DNA from: Cheilinus undulatus
Taxonomy: Eukaryota; Chordata; Actinopteri; Labriformes; Labridae
DNA: 64,000 nucleotides
Reading direction: 5' to 3'
Assembly: GCF_018320785.1 (NCBI RefSeq)
Contig: NC_054885.1
Span: forward strand, 7,266,921 to 7,330,920
The position numbers were made by a program, and so were the translations under genes. This document shows, one piece after another, positions 22,441 through 37,300 of the stretch; position 1 is the stretch's first letter, and each line of letters begins with the position of its first letter. The notes beneath the pieces were generated by a model. The model worked only from the letters and a program-made list of their open reading frames with translations. It had not been told where the DNA came from and did not search any database.

Positions 22441-25055
22441 TAAATAAGTAAACAAACGGGTCAAAACTTTGTGTATATTTTGTTTCTAAGACTTATAGTG
22501 ACATTTTGATGGACTTTTTGCCTCCTTAAGACACAGTATGAAAATAATTAGTCGTTATAACTGTTCTAAAACAACATTTTGTTCTTTAAATGATTCTTTT
22601 ATCATTTATTTTTATTTCTCGTTATAATTATGTAATTTTTCTCGTTTTTCAATTCTCTGGCATGCTATGACTTTTGGGAATCAATCATATTTAAGTTCTT
22701 AAAAATTTTGTTATTATATTTTCTTTAAACATTTTAATATTTTGTGTAATAATTAGGCCCCAGGCACCAACCTTGGAGTGAGGACCCTGTTGTATCTGTA
22801 GGAATTCTTTTTTTGTTTTGTTTTGTTTTGTTTTTTGAATCTCAGAAAAACTGCGTATTTGGGGCCCATATATACACACAAAAATTTTGAATAAATTAAT
22901 TTAACCAGGATGACCTCATGGACATCATGAATCTCAAGAACATAAAAACTGGTGTTGTGATTATATAAACTATTACAAACACAAATCTGAAAAATCCATG
23001 ACACAGAGCAATAAATCAAGTTAGAACATCTACAGCCTCCAAAACATCCCCCAACACCTTTCAAATATCCTTCTTGTATGTGTGACAAAAATGTCAAATG
23101 CCCCGCTGTAGCGCCACCTACTGCAAGACGCCAGTGACACCTCTACTATAGAATGCCTATTCTTCTTTGAATTTTGTTAGATATCAGTCCTCCTCTGATC
23201 CCGTCTACATACAAATGTCTGACTTTATCATACTGCCATCTACTGTTGACAGCCAGTACTACTTCATATACAAAATTCGACACGCCCATTTTTTAGTTAA
23301 TGACAGTCCTGGGAGTATCTATTATCGCTCTGCTGTGCTCTATATGCACAGGGCCCTTCAGTGCTGTTTGCAGCCCAAGTTCATGATATCATTTCTGTTT
23401 TTATTTTTGTCTTTTTTATAATTCATCCTTTGAATCAATTTTTTGTGATTGTAATCGTACTCATATGCACTAGTTACATCATATTAAAAATCCTGCCTTT
23501 TGTCAGTAACTTTTCTGTTCCCTTGTTAAGATCTTTGAACTACAAATGACTATTTGATAGTTTGATAATGTTGTATGGTTAAGCTCAAGCTATCTAAAAG
23601 TCACTGAAAAATTATATTAATCTGATATCCAAATAATGTGATGTTTTTGTGACCTTACCATGACGACATCAAACAAATGTAACAAACAGAATCACTCATT
23701 CAAGTCTTTATATTTCATGTAAAGCCTTTAAGGTTTCACTTCTTGATGTTTACTACACTTGTCTCTTAAAAAACAAACCAGAAAATGAATTAATAATGGT
23801 CCGGAGTAGCATTTTTGTCCTTGAGAAAAGAAAGTGTTGATTTTTCAAAAAATACACCAGCAAAATCTGTTTCAGACTCTTAGCTCATTTAACTTAACCT
23901 TTGAAATATTGTTTACATGCATCTTGTTTTAACATTCATATAAAAAGGACAAAATAGGAAGTTTTTGTGTTTTCATTTAATTTTAAAACCGGATACAAAA
24001 TTAAAAAGACCTTGCAATATAAAAACAATCTAACACAGATAAAAACAACATGTGTGTAGTCAACTGTAGTGTAAAAAAATGCAGCATTTGCTGACTTTCA
24101 GTCACATTTAGCTCAGCTAAAACTATCCAGTTACATCTTTCCTCTCTATAAACAATCTATGATCATTTAAACACAATTATGTCAGTGTGAAAATTTTCTA
24201 TTGTTTCCTCTCATGAAAAAGTCAGTATATTAAAAGGAATACAGCCATAACTGAAAATAAAAAATACCCAGCAACAACATAACTGATTCAGCAGACACAT
24301 ATGTGATTCCTTTTAGTATGTTTTCAAAGTACAGTTATATCATAAGAGTATAAGTGTAGTGAGTAAAACTCCCAGTTGCTACTATGCTTATGACCCCTGC
24401 TGCTTTTTCTGCCAGTTTTTAGTAAATCTAAGCTTGCTCAAGCTTAGATGAAGGTTGTGAGGAGGACTGAAAACCTCAATCCACAGTCTATATATGAGCA
24501 GGCCATTCTAAGGCGAGCACAGAGTATTTATAAGCTCTTACCCACTGCAGAGGATGGCCCCATGACCCCAATGTAAACCAAAACTTTTCAACCTTAATAA
24601 AAAATGTGAATAATGTCTCTTAAGGCTGTATGGATTGTGCAATAGTGTAATGGTGCCTTGATATTTTCTATCTTTTATATTTTCTCCTACTTAAGTTGTG
24701 CTTAAGGTAGAAATGTGCGATATATATTTGTGTGGTTTCAGGTGAGATAGAGGAAGAAAAATGTGTGCAGTACTCATAATGTACTGAATTGTATCGTACC
24801 ACAGCCTTAAACAGGCAGGTTTGAAATGCCATGAACCTCTCTTGAGGGAGTTTTATCCTCTTTTCTGTTTTTAACTATTTTTTCACTGTAGCCAGTCCAG
24901 CTCGGCTATACAATAAAAATCATGATACCTCTTCACATATATTTATGTAACTCTAACCTTTACTTCTACTTTTTAACCCTGGTATACTCACTTTCAGCAG
25001 TAAAATGATTTAACACTAAATGCTAATCCCCTCGCTGTGTTTTGGTGTTAGATTC
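22441..25055. other. intergenic region between tnrc6b and card10
   Basis: AT-rich sequence with no coding exon seen on either strand. It holds the CTCF-like motif at 23111 and a perfect 11-bp-arm hairpin at 24426-24449 (ATCTAAGCTTG, 2-nt loop). Confidence 0.6.
23111..23124 (-). promoter_or_regulatory. CTCF core-like motif, intergenic
   Basis: GCGCCACCTACTGC on the plus strand is the reverse complement of the core with one mismatch (13 of 14). It lies between the two genes. Confidence 0.35.
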
Positions 25056-25061
25056 TTTATT
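25056..25061 (-). terminator. probable card10 polyadenylation signal
   Basis: AATAAA on the minus strand, about 53 nt after the stop codon. It implies a very short 3' untranslated region; a longer alternative cannot be excluded. Confidence 0.45.
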
Positions 25062-25113
25062 CACAGAAAGGATTATCTAGTTAGTCCTGTGACCTTAAGC
25101 TTTTGTCTCAGTT

Positions 25114-28100
25114 CTACTGAAGTCTATCCAGCTCGACCCATGCTACTGCCCTCTGCTGGCTGTGGATGGCATTTCGTATGGCTGCCAGCAGCTCCTCGGT
25201 GCAGCTCCAGGTGTTGGGCTCCAGGGTGAAGTAAAGCAGAGGCAGCGTCTCCAGCTGCAGCTCCTCGGCCTGACACACTTCCTCCATGATGCTGTCCTCT
25301 CCGCACCGCGGAAAAAACTTCCTGTGTCAAGATTCACAGGGTTGGATGCAGAAAGTCAGAGGAAATAATGATCTGTGTCTATCTTCAAGTTAAGAAAATA
25401 CAACACTCTCTACACTTTAGATTGGAAATGCATGCAATGTCTCTGATTTATATTTCATGCTAATCATGCAATCAGCAACAATGATGACAAAAAAACCTCA
25501 TTGCAGATAGAATTTTGATGTGCATTTGTCAAAAAGTGCATATGTTAATTCCAAGCTGCGTCATCTGGCCAAACTGAGAAATTGGGACAGAAGGGCTTTA
25601 GCAAGATTGGTGACCAAGAACCCAATGGTCACTTTGACTGAGCTCCAGAGATCCTGTGTGTAAAAAACACATAAAAGACTGCTTGGAGTCTGCAACAAGC
25701 ACATGAAGTGCCCTCAGACTGTGAGAATAAGATTCTCTGGGCTGATGAGACTAAGAACTGTTTGGCCTCAATTCTAAACATTATGTCTGGAGGAAACCAG
25801 GCACCGCTACCACCCAACAGTAAAACATGGTGGTGGCAGCATCATGCAGTGGGGGTGTTTTGAAGCTGCAGGGAGACTGGTCAGGGTTGAGGGAAGCTGA
25901 ATGGAGCAAAGTACAAAGATATCCTCAATGCTGTTCCATAGCTCTCAGGACCCCAGACTTAGCCGGAGGTTCAAGTCCTGTGAACTGAAATCCAAAATTT
26001 GTGCCTTAACACACCAGATACATTGGAATCTGGTTTCAAACCTTTCCTGGCTGGGTTTACTTTGGGCGGGGAAAATATGTGGACTGGTAATGTCACCAGC
26101 CCACAGTGCGGAATGGCCCCGCCCCCTAACACAACAATTTAAACATAAGTTAAACTCAGTATAGTCTGTTGTTAGCTAATGTAACTGCCTTTATTGAACT
26201 TTAACAGTCATATTTTTTTGATCATTGTGAGGTAAATTTGCCAAATCTATCAGCCACAGTGGTCTATGGATCATTTGAAACATTATGACAGAGATTTAAG
26301 CCAGAAAACGGACTTTATCCGCTCTGGCACAGAACCAGGCAGCTGCTCTCTGATCATAAGGTCAACGCAAGGTCAAGGGGCGAGCTAATAGCACTTTTAA
26401 AAATCTGAGATGATTGCATTTCTTGTGAGTGGGCGTGGCTTCGGCTCATTCAACAGACACGCCCACACCATCATAGAGCAGATTTTACCTCATTTTACCT
26501 CATTTTTTATTTTCAAGTTGAATTTTCTAAACTTAGAGATGTTTTATCAGACTGAAATTTGACCTGGGAGTTCATAACACAGTGAACTGTCATACAACAA
26601 ACCTAAAAGCAGATTTGTTATCACTTTATAGGGTGTTTTACCTTCTAACATGACAATAACCTTAAGCACACAGCAAAGGCCACACAGGAGTGGTTTAGGG
26701 ACAACTGTGAATGCCCACCGACGGCCCCCTCCAACCTGACTGAGCTTGAGGGGATTTGCAAAGAAGAATGGCAAAAAAAAAAAAAAATCCAGGTGTGCAG
26801 AGCTTGATGCATCATATTCAAAAAGACTCGAGACTGTAATGCTGCCAAAGATGCTTCAACTAAGAACTAAAAACTTATTTCAATGTGACATTTCAGCTTT
26901 TTTTCTTTTTAACAAATTTGCATAAATTCTACAATTCTGTTTTCACTTTGTCATGATGGGATACTGAGTGTAAACTAATGATAGAAAGATGAATTCAAAC
27001 AATTGTACCATCAGGCTGCAGCATAACAAAGTTTATAAAGTAGAAGGATTTGCCTTCTCACATACCTCAACTTCTTGTGTTTTTTGTTCTTAGGCCTGAT
27101 GTGGATGACGATGGGATATATTCCTTGTCTTAATAAACCCTCCACACTGTTCAGACCCAGCTCCAGCAGACAGTGCTTATCCTGAGAGGAAAACAAAGAC
27201 ACAAACAAGGACAAGGATTTTTTCAATGAGTGACAAAACAGGCATACATGCAATAATTATAATTCTAGAAATAGCTTCTCTTTATGTCAGTAACAAATGA
27301 CTGATCATTGATTACATGGAAATCAGTTTTATTGTTAAAACAATTGTTTTTGCAGAGATCTTTATTTAAGAATTACATTTGTTATATTAATTTGTTATGC
27401 CTGTATTGTAGATATACAGTGGATAGAGTTGGAAACTGGGGAGAGCGAGCATAGGGAATGTCATGCAGAAAAGGGGCCACAGACGAGATCTGAATCCAGG
27501 CCGCCTGCTAACTACTAGGCTTATGGTGCCCTATTTATAGAGATATTTTATCATTATGCTTCCAGTATTACAAAAATACAAACAGAGACAAACAAAAATG
27601 AGGTGCACTAACAAGATGCTTCTAATCATGCTGAGCTTTGACAGGCCAGTGATAAAAATCATGACCAGATAAGTGAGAATTAAGCAGAGGCTAACTTCTT
27701 CCTTCCTAAAAACTCCATAAAAGAACTGTATATATTCTTTATGGTAGAGAATTTTCTCCAAATAGTCATATATGTTTGACACATTTGGGGAATTCAATAG
27801 TAGGACTAAGAATAAGGCCAATGAAAAGTGTTTGATGCTTACCTGGCTCATGACGTCCTGTATAGACTGCAGTTTTATCCCCAGAGTCTGGTCTGGACCG
27901 CAGGAATCCAACAAGAAAACCCTCTTATCCTTTCTCTCTGAACTCTGGATCGGCTCTGCAACCACAGCACCCATAGGTGAGACAGGACTCGCATGTTAGT
28001 CACATTACAAATGAACAGATAGGCCTATTCTTACCTGGTGGACAGGTGTTGAAGTTCAGTCCAGACTCTACAGGCTGCAGCAGCCTCTCGATGAGACCTC

Positions 28101-28382
28101 TGGAGAGCAGCGAAGGTGAGAAGATAACCGGGCGTTTACTCTGAACGTGGACCGGCTGCACCACGCTGTACGGGATCAGGTGCTCCTCGTGACCTGGGGG
28201 GACACCGCACATTAAACACAGAGCGAACACACATGTATTGTCAAATGTACAGCTGGTGTCTCTTTGTTTGGATCTTTACGTTTGCTGAGTGTGAAAAGGA
28301 CAGGCTGAGTTGATCCGACCCCTCGACAGCTGGGGTCCACAGCTTTGACCAACCGAACACGGCCAGAGGATTTCTTCAGTAA
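25114..28382 (-). CDS. card10: card10 exons 20-24: guanylate-kinase-like domain and C terminus
   Basis: Exons 28382-28280, 28193-28035, 27955-27843, 27181-27066 and 25321-25114, residues about 790-1021. Landmarks are [58 protein letters not shown] and the tail [20 protein letters not shown]. No P-loop is present, as expected for an inactive GUK fold that serves in binding. The final intron (25322-27065) holds a degraded Tc1 element. The stop TAG is at 25116-25114. Confidence 0.92.
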
Positions 28383-31300
28383 CTGCATGCAGAGAAAAAT
28401 ATCCAGTGGTTATCTTTAGTCACTAGTCTGGTTAGGATCTAATTCTATTATATACCCTGTTTGATTTAATCTGTTCATATTTTTTCAGTGTGGATACCTT
28501 CTTTTTGAGATCCTTTTGCTCCAGGGCCATTTTTCGCAGCCTCACCAGTAACAGCTGCTGAGCTCTGTGAGAGAACACCCAGGTTAATACTAAAAACAAA
28601 GTACCAGAGTTTAATCTCAACAAACTATGATTCAAACAACAATGAATCTGACTTTCAGACCAGCTGCAAAAAAGAAAATAAAAAAATAAATTCATCAATG
28701 ATTTTAAATATCAGAATTTTACACTTTGTTAACTGTAGTAAAAATCAGATGATATTAATCCCTTTAAATGACTGGAAGATGTGAAGTTATCTCACTTTAA
28801 GTCCTCTCCATTGTCACCATGAGACCAGAATATTAATCTTTGATAAGATGACTTGATTTAATGACCACAAATCACAGACAACTCCTGCACACAGTCTAAA
28901 TAGCAAAATAAATTGTCAACATTCGGACAAGAGGGTGAAACTGAAGAGGAGCCTAGGTTTCATTGAAGGTTACTCCTTTCCAGCGCTCTCTTGTCCAAAT
29001 GTTGGCAATAAATTTTGCAATTTACACTGTTCTCACACTTGCCTTCGTGGTGGCTTTTACTTAAGAATGTGGCAGAAGATCTATACTTCAGGTTCAGGTT
29101 ACTTTATTAGAACCCGTAGGTAGATTTGTTTTGCAGTCAGAGAGATGACAACATGCCTTGTAAAACACAGGTCACAGGACAGAAGCAACATGAAACAAAA
29201 AGGAAAAATGAAGGTTATTTAAAACCTCCTAAGACATGACCCCACTCCCCACCCATCCCCTGATGGTACCATCCATTAAAATCAAATTAAAAACTCAGCA
29301 AATCAACAGATCTTTGTTAAGCCACGGTAAAGAAAAACAAGGTTGAGGCTCAAATGTAATAAGTATGTAATAAATACATAAATATGTGAACAAATAAATA
29401 CGTGTTTGCAAAATAAGGCTACAACTTGTTCAGCTCAGCAATAACAGCAGAAACAAAACTGTTTTTATACTGCTTTGTTGTGCACCTTGGGACTAAAAAC
29501 CTCTGTCCAAAGGGGAGAAGCTAAAATTCACTGTGCAAAGCTTAGGAATCATCATTTAAGGCAAAATTAGCTATCCTCTGCCACAGCTTAGTATACAGGG
29601 ATGCTGGATAGAGCTGAGGCTCACAAATCAGTCAACTTGACCATTTCACTACTTGATTCAAGGAATTTTTATCGTTCAGAGAAAGAAAAAGCATCAGAAA
29701 GTATTGGGGTAAAAAAGTTCTTTTAAGTCTGAAATGTTTTTAAAAATGATGAGGGTTATCAATAAATAACTAAAAAGTAATCAAATGTTGAGAGTCTTAC
29801 GTCATTCAGGATGGTAATGTCTGAAATAACACAGTCTCTCTCTTGTTGACATACATTACCTGTTGTAGTTGGGCATGGTTCCTGTCTGCAGCGGTTTGGC
29901 TGTCTGTGGGTCCACCAGAGAACAGCGCCAGTGATATTTTCCGTTGTACCGCGTGTCTGTGACATGCATGATGTCATCACAGCACACGCTTAGAGACGGA
30001 GGGTCACCGAGAGGCTCAATGTTCAGATTGACTCGCACGTAGAAAGAGTCAGCACCCACAAAGGTTGGGGAGGAGCGGAGGGAGCACAGCTTAGAGTATC
30101 CTGAGGACAAAAACAGAATGAAATGTGCATCTATTAGTAGGAGAGGTTTCACAGCTACATTTCTACAGTCTGTGGTAAAGGCCTCACCTTCTGGGTTGCT
30201 CTGATGTTTGAGGGTCGAAGGCTCGGTCCACCACTGCAGAGAAAAGTGAGCAACCTCCGCCGTGCATTGGTTCAGCAGCACACTACCACCTCCGAACAAA
30301 ACGCCCTCCAACTGGAAGGCAACAGAGAGAGAAATGCACTTTTAGCTACCATGAAATCACACTTTTATCACCAGGATTTTTGCTACAATCGCACTGAAGT
30401 TTAAAATTCTACTATTGTATTTCTTTGTGAAGCATGCATTTGCACACAAATACATATCATATTAGTGCATGGGTATTTCAGCTGACACACCTCCAGCAGC
30501 TCACTGCCCTCCTTCAGTCCACACTGCTCTGCAGCTGATCCGGCTATCACGTGACTGACGAAGATCCCTGTTAGGTTTCCTCCAATCACAGTGATTTCGT
30601 CTGCTAGACTCGCTTGTCGCTTTGGTGAGATGGGGGGGCTTGAAGATGGGGACTGAGGAGGCATCCTGAAAGATAATATGAGAAATTTGACTTGCATACA
30701 TGTGAAAGACGTGTAAAAGGAGTCACAGCATTTTACAAAAGTATAATTTTGGAGGCAGTGCACATGTTTTATGAGCTTTTAAGAAAGCCAAAATAAACTT
30801 TGTAAAACTACTGCAGCTTTGTGGCCCTACACAAGCAAATGAAAAGCTGACTTAGAAAGGGAGTGTTAGAAAGAAAATTAAACAGTTTAGTGTCATGCAT
30901 TTCTGTAAAGGTGTGATCAGGTGTACCTGGGAGAACTCGGATGCTGCGAGTGGACTGCAGGCAGGTTGACCAGGTCAGGGGGGAATAGGTGAGAGTGCAG
31001 AGAGGCACAGGAGTCCCACAGAGACGGTTCACTCTGCTCACCTGCAAACATCACAGGGATTCATACCTTAGACATACAATTTAGTGCCTTTATAAAGTGT
31101 TCACCCCTTGGATGTTTTATCTTTTTATTGATTTTTATAATGGTAGCCATAAATACTAACAAACCAGTGACTGGACTTCCCCGACACAGGTGTCTTTATA
31201 CTCCAATCACTTGAGACACATTCACTGAACTCAGACGATCCCCATTTCACTAATTGTGAGACTACTAGCACCTGTTGGCTGGACCTCTGTTGACTTAGGT

Positions 31301-34300
31301 CATTCTACTGTACATATTTTTATTTACTTTGTAGAAATCTGTTTTCACTTTGGCATTAAAGAGGTATTTTTGTAAAAGAAAAAAAGTCCAATTATATTGA
31401 CACTGATTGATTTATAAAATAAAAAAAGTTAAAACATCCAAGGGGGTGAATACTTTTCATAGGCACTGTACATCAAACAGTTTAGGTGGGTAATAAACAC
31501 CTTTTCTAACTTTTCTTCAGAAGCATATTTACCTGTAATGTTGTCATTCTCATCGCTGCCCCAGGAGTCCAAATCAAACCTTTACAGATCAGAAAAACAG
31601 GATCTTCATTAAAGGAAATTCATCTGGACTGAGATACAGCAGGATGAAAACACATATATGCAGGTTTTCAGTGTCAGATAAACTCACTCTTTGTTGAATC
31701 GTCGGTTGATGGAGTTCTTACAGGGGGGGAAGGGAAATGTGGAGAGCCGATTTATTTCCTTTTCATTGTCTTCTGTCTGAGAAAAGAGGTAAAAACACGA
31801 TAACTGATCCTGTGTCTGCCCCTCTCTCTGCATTTTTCTTTAATTCCTTTATTTCTGATGAACAAAGTCAGGCCCACGGAGTAGACTAGGCTCCTGAAAC
31901 ACACAGAGAATGGGTCCTCCCCACTTTTAATTCACTGATGATGTCAGTGTATGTGTTGAACAGTTGCATTGGTACTAGCATCCTGGCTAACAGTTACTTC
32001 ATTTTGGAGCTTAAAAATGTGTCAAGCTATAATTGGTTCTAATGTTGAAATTATTTATTTGTGCTACCTTTAAACCCATTTCACCATGTTTTCAATCCTT
32101 TATTGCTAATTTATCGCCACTTTTAGGACATTTTTGCCACTCTTTGCCCATTTTTGCCTCTTCTTTATGCTACTTTTTTGGAACTTTCTGCCACTTTAAT
32201 CCTTTTTTTGTCAATTACTTTCCAATTTTAACAATTATTAGACTCTTTTTGCCACATTTTGCCACATTTCTGCAACATCTTTAAAGGGATACTTCAACAT
32301 TTTGGCAAATTTGTCCATTGCCATAATTCCTATAGTCTTAGAAATAGGTTCGTTACCTTCAGTTGTTGGTGCAAGCTGTTTTTAGATTGGCCGCCGCCGA
32401 GTTCGGACCTGATGTGCCAACTCAATGTAAGCAGATGGTATTCCAGTTTTCCCTCATCAAACTCATCAAATACACAATCCAACAACTCCAAAACGCTCTT
32501 GTGGACAAGTTGTGACCTGTACATTCACCACGCTATGAAATAATAACGTATAATTAGGTAACATTACGACGCATGAAGCAAATACTCTGAACTAATTCTT
32601 GAGCAAACCACTGGGCGGAGTGACACAGTGCAGTTCACTGCACTGTGTAATGTTCCATGATTATTTCATAGCGTGGTGAATGTACAGGTCACAACTTGTC
32701 CATGAAAGTGTTTTGGAGCTGTTGGATTGTGTATTTGATGAGTTTGATGAAGGAAAGCCGGAATACCATCTGCTTACATTGAGTTAGCACAGCAGGTCCA
32801 AATTGGCAGCGGCCAATCTAAAAACAGCTTACACCGACAACTAAAGGTAACGAACCTATTACTAAGACTATAGGAATTATGGCAATGGACAAATTTGCCA
32901 AAATGTTGAAGTATCCCTTTAAGCCTCTTTTCGCCCAGTTAGCTGCCTTTTTCCCATTTCTTCAACTTTGACCTATTTTTGCAATTTTTTTGCAACTTTT
33001 GACCTATTCTTTTCCTCTTTTTGCTGCTTTTTACCCAATATGACAAGTTTTTTGGCACTATGTGCCTTTTTTTGATACTTTCTTGGCTGCTTTTAACCCA
33101 TTTTGACACTTCATGCCTATTTCGCCACATAATTGCAGCTTTTTGCCTTTTGTTTTACAACTTTTTATCCCATTTTTGCAGCTTACTTTCAAATATTTTT
33201 TTTTTACGATTTTTAGCCTCTTACCATATTTTCACCATTTTTGCAACATCTTTTTGCCACTTTTGCCCAATTTAGTGGATTTATGCCAACTTTGCCAAAT
33301 TTTTGCAATGTTTTTTCCCCATTGTTGGCACTCGTAACCTATTTTTGCAATTTTTTTACACTATTTGCCCATTCCTGCCAAGCTCTGAGCTACCTTTCCC
33401 ATTTTGTTGCCATTTCATGCCTATTTTGATATTTACAGCTTTTTGCCCATTTTTACAATCTGTTTTCCCCGTTCATCAATTTTTACCTCCTACTTTCCCA
33501 TTTTCAGCCTCTTTTTGCCACATTTTGTCCATTTCTGCAATGTCTTTTTGCCATTTTTTTCCCTATTTTTGCAATTTTTTGCTGCTTTTTTTACATTTTC
33601 ACAATGTTTTTTGATGTTGTTTGCCCATTTTGCCACTTCGATTTGCCACCGTAATCCATTAATGATGCTTTTCACACAGTTTTTGTCTTTTTTTTATGAT
33701 TCTATTCTTTTACAAAAAAGTTGTCTCAGTTTCTTCTTCGTTATCTTCTGACATCCTGACATTTGTGCACATCATGGCGTAACTATGAAGTCTGACTGTA
33801 CTTTCCTAAACATTTAGTTTAGTGTGCCCATTTACGCTGTTAACATCACTGATAAAGAGATAACGGCTTTAAGGAAAGATGTTTATATTTTGGAAAAAAA
33901 GTCTATATTGTGCTCCTGATTGAATAAATAAAATCCATTTTTGTTGCTTTGATAAGAGAGGGTGTAATTCAGGTTTGGCTGGGCCCTAGAAAACTCTCCC
34001 CTTTATCCTGCCTTCTGGGCGACCTTGAACAGAGCTGGGACTCACCGACAGAAGGAGATTCTCCTCAGAGTTGGAACGAGAATCTAAAGAAGCAGAAGAC
34101 GTATTAAAATGGATAAAATGTCTAAACATGTTTGTGGGAACTGACTTCAACTCTCAGTTTAAGTGTTTTCATCTGTAAAGCTTCCATGTGGCTGTCTTCA
34201 CATCTTACCCTCTGAGTTTTCATTGGCTTGGCCTCTAGAGGGCATCTGTCAAACAGAAAAGAAGCATAAACATGTTTGGTATGGTGCAGGTAGAGACAAG

Positions 34301-37300
34301 CTGAGAGTTGCATAAGAGTTTACTACACTGTCCTCATTTAGCTGAAAAAGAAGTGTATTCTGCAGTAGTTCTTTGTAATAAGAACAGAAGAAAAGACGAG
34401 GATTTAGACTCAGAACAGCTGTGCAACCAAAACGTCATTAAAGAGCTGTTCAGTCACAAACAGCAGCTTTACAGAAAACCTGGCACAACACAGCTCTGCA
34501 CTTATTTACAACAGAGTATGTGTGCAATTTAGACAGTGTGCAAGAGTCTGCATTCTTTTGTAATTAGAAAAAAAATACTCCTCATTGTGGATGTCAAGGA
34601 CTTCTGTTTCTACTACAGTCATAATGAAGCTTAAATTCTAGCATCATAACACCTCTATTGAGAAGCTGACAGTCAGCTCTGACCTTTCTCAGCAGGGGCC
34701 GGTTGTTGTAGTTCTGAGGTCTCAGGTCAAGGCCGAGGGAGCAGCAGGGGCCGTAGCACTGATCCTCACTGCACAGGGACAGGTGGGACTGAAAGCAGAT
34801 GATAAATATATTAAAAAAGTTGCCTGTGGTGTCAGCAGAAAAACTCTCTTTCGCCTGTGTTCACTTACACAGTTCAGAGAGGAGAGGAGAGGCTCCATCT
34901 GCTCCCGGCTCCTCTCCCTCTCCTTCTCCAGCTCCCTCTGCTGCTGCTCCACGCTGGCCTGCAGTTCGGCGATGCGTTTACGCAGACGGTTCTTATCCAG
35001 CAGACAGTCGGTGTACTCCAGCTGCAGGCTGTCACGACTGCGGAGAGCCTGGTAGGAGAATGAGGTTGGTGAGTAATTAATATTTGATTAATAGCAGTGA
35101 AAAGTTCCAAAATGTTAAAAACTGCATTTATTTCATTAGACAGGTGTGTAGGACAGAAATGACTCAATAAAACATTGCTGGCAAATTACTTTTATCTTTC
35201 TGTTTTTCAATTTAGTCACCCTTTAGGCAATTACCAAGAAAATAAAATGTAAAGATCTGCAATGATTGCATGTGCCTTCATCCAAAAAACACAGAAATGA
35301 CCAGAAACTGATGTTCGACTAACAAAATTTTTATAAACTTGTAGATAACATTATTCGAAATGATAAAATATGTTATCTAAATAAGGGATAGTAACATAAA
35401 GGTTCAAAACTTAACAAAAACTTCAGATTTTTACTCATTTTTAAACCACAAGTAAGATACCGATAGGAAAAAATCTATAAAAATTGCACAAATACAGGGT
35501 AATATTTTATGAGAGTGAGGTGCAGAGGAGTGAGTACTATTTTTGGTCATTAAAAGCAACAAACTACCCAATAGTTGGTGTTTGGGGTCCCTATTTTATT
35601 GTTGTGGTATCATACAGGCAGTGATATTGTTTAACTTCTACTAGAATCATATCAAAGTTTAACATTCTGGTGTCGTGACAAGACTTAACAAGCATAACAA
35701 AGTAGGTAAAAGGATTTTACATGCCATAAAAACTGCAAACACATCTGTATTTAGAGTTTTCATTCACACTGACCTGGTCTCGCTCCTTCTCCAGCTCCAT
35801 GATCTGGTTGAAATAAGACAAGCTCCTCTTTTGTTCAGTCTCCCAGTCTAGCTGCAGAGTCCTCACTTTAAGCTGGAGCTGCTTGCACTGTGACTCCAAC
35901 TTTAAAAAAAAAATCAAACCATGACTTTTAGCAAAAGATCAATCTCTTTTTTTTCTGTCAGCCTAATAACTAAGAGGTGGAACTTTAGCCTCCTGACAAA
36001 CAGCTACAACGCACTGGCTAATACCAGCCATGCCCTAATCATGCACGGCTTGTTTCCTACCTCCCGTACATGTTGGCCTCTACAAACAGGAAATATTCTG
36101 ATCAAATTTGTTTTTGAAGCAGGTTTAAATATGTATGCTAACGTCTGCATACTTTTCTGTTGGCTTAATTTCTCAACACCAGAGGTTGCCACTTAGGTCT
36201 TCACCTTGTTTCTGTGCTCCTCTGTGCTCTCTAGCTCCCCCTGCAGTCTGGTAATGATATCACAGAGCTCATGCCTCTGCTCTGCAGACTCTCTGCGGTC
36301 CTGCTGCAGGATGTCCATCAGAGCCTGAAGTCAACAACACAAACATTTGTTATCACAGAGGGAAACAGAATGTTCCCTTAAAGGAATAAACAAAATAAAA
36401 AAGTCTGCTTCGGGCTGTAAAAGAGAGGGTATAAAGGTGATTTGATTGGTGAATACTGATGAAAACTTACTGAGTCCCCCATGGGAGATCCATTACTGTC
36501 AGCTCTCTTAACCTCAGTCTGCTTTAAAGGTTTTTGTGGTAACGCAGGAGGAGAACCGTTGAGTCCGTTAGAGGTCATATTGTTTATTCTAGCAGATGAG
36601 GTGCTTCCTGGAGTGTCGAGTGTCTCAGACTTCGTCAGCCTCAACCTGAGCTCCTCCATCTGTACAGAGAGCACCAAAGCAGCAATAAGTACACACAAAT
36701 ATTCTAAAACAGCAGAGTACAAAGGAGGATGAGGGCCACTAAAAAATACATTTTTGAGATGCAAATCCTTGTTTTACCTCTGAGGAAAGGGTCAGAATTC
36801 TGAGATCAAAGTCAGAATTCGGGGATTAAAGTCAGGATTCTGAGATAAAAGTCAGAATTCTGAGATCAAAGACGGAATTCTGTGATCAAAAGTGGAATTC
36901 TGAGATTAAAGTCAGAATTCTGAGATCAAAGACGAAATTCTGAGATAAGTCAGAAATCTGGGTTCAAAGTCAGAATTCTGGGATTAAATTCAGGATTCTG
37001 AGATCAAAGTCAGAATTCTGAGATCAAAGTCGGAAGTCTGAGATCAAAGTTGGAATTCTGAGATCAAAGTTGGAATTCTAAGATGTAAGTCAGAATTCTG
37101 AGATCAAAGTCGGAATCGTGAGATAAAAGTTAAAATTCTGAGATCAAAGTTGGAATTCTGAGATTAAAGTCAGAATTCTGAGATCAAAGTCAGAATTCTG
37201 AGATCAAAATCGGAATTCCAAGAAAAATGTCAGAATCCCGAGATCAAAGTCAGAATTCCTTCTTTGATCGCAGAATTCTGACTTTTTCCAGGAGTAGAAA

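Noticed and set aside
33021..33751. Plus-strand open frames rich in Phe and Cys resembling membrane proteins
   Set aside because: They are translations of the TTTTTGCCACTTT repeat array inside a transposon. No family features; similar frames appear in the related elements at 52409-52693 and 61127-61366.
36781..37260. CRISPR-like array
   Set aside because: Units are adjacent without unique spacers, vary in sequence, and lie within a eukaryotic intron transposon.
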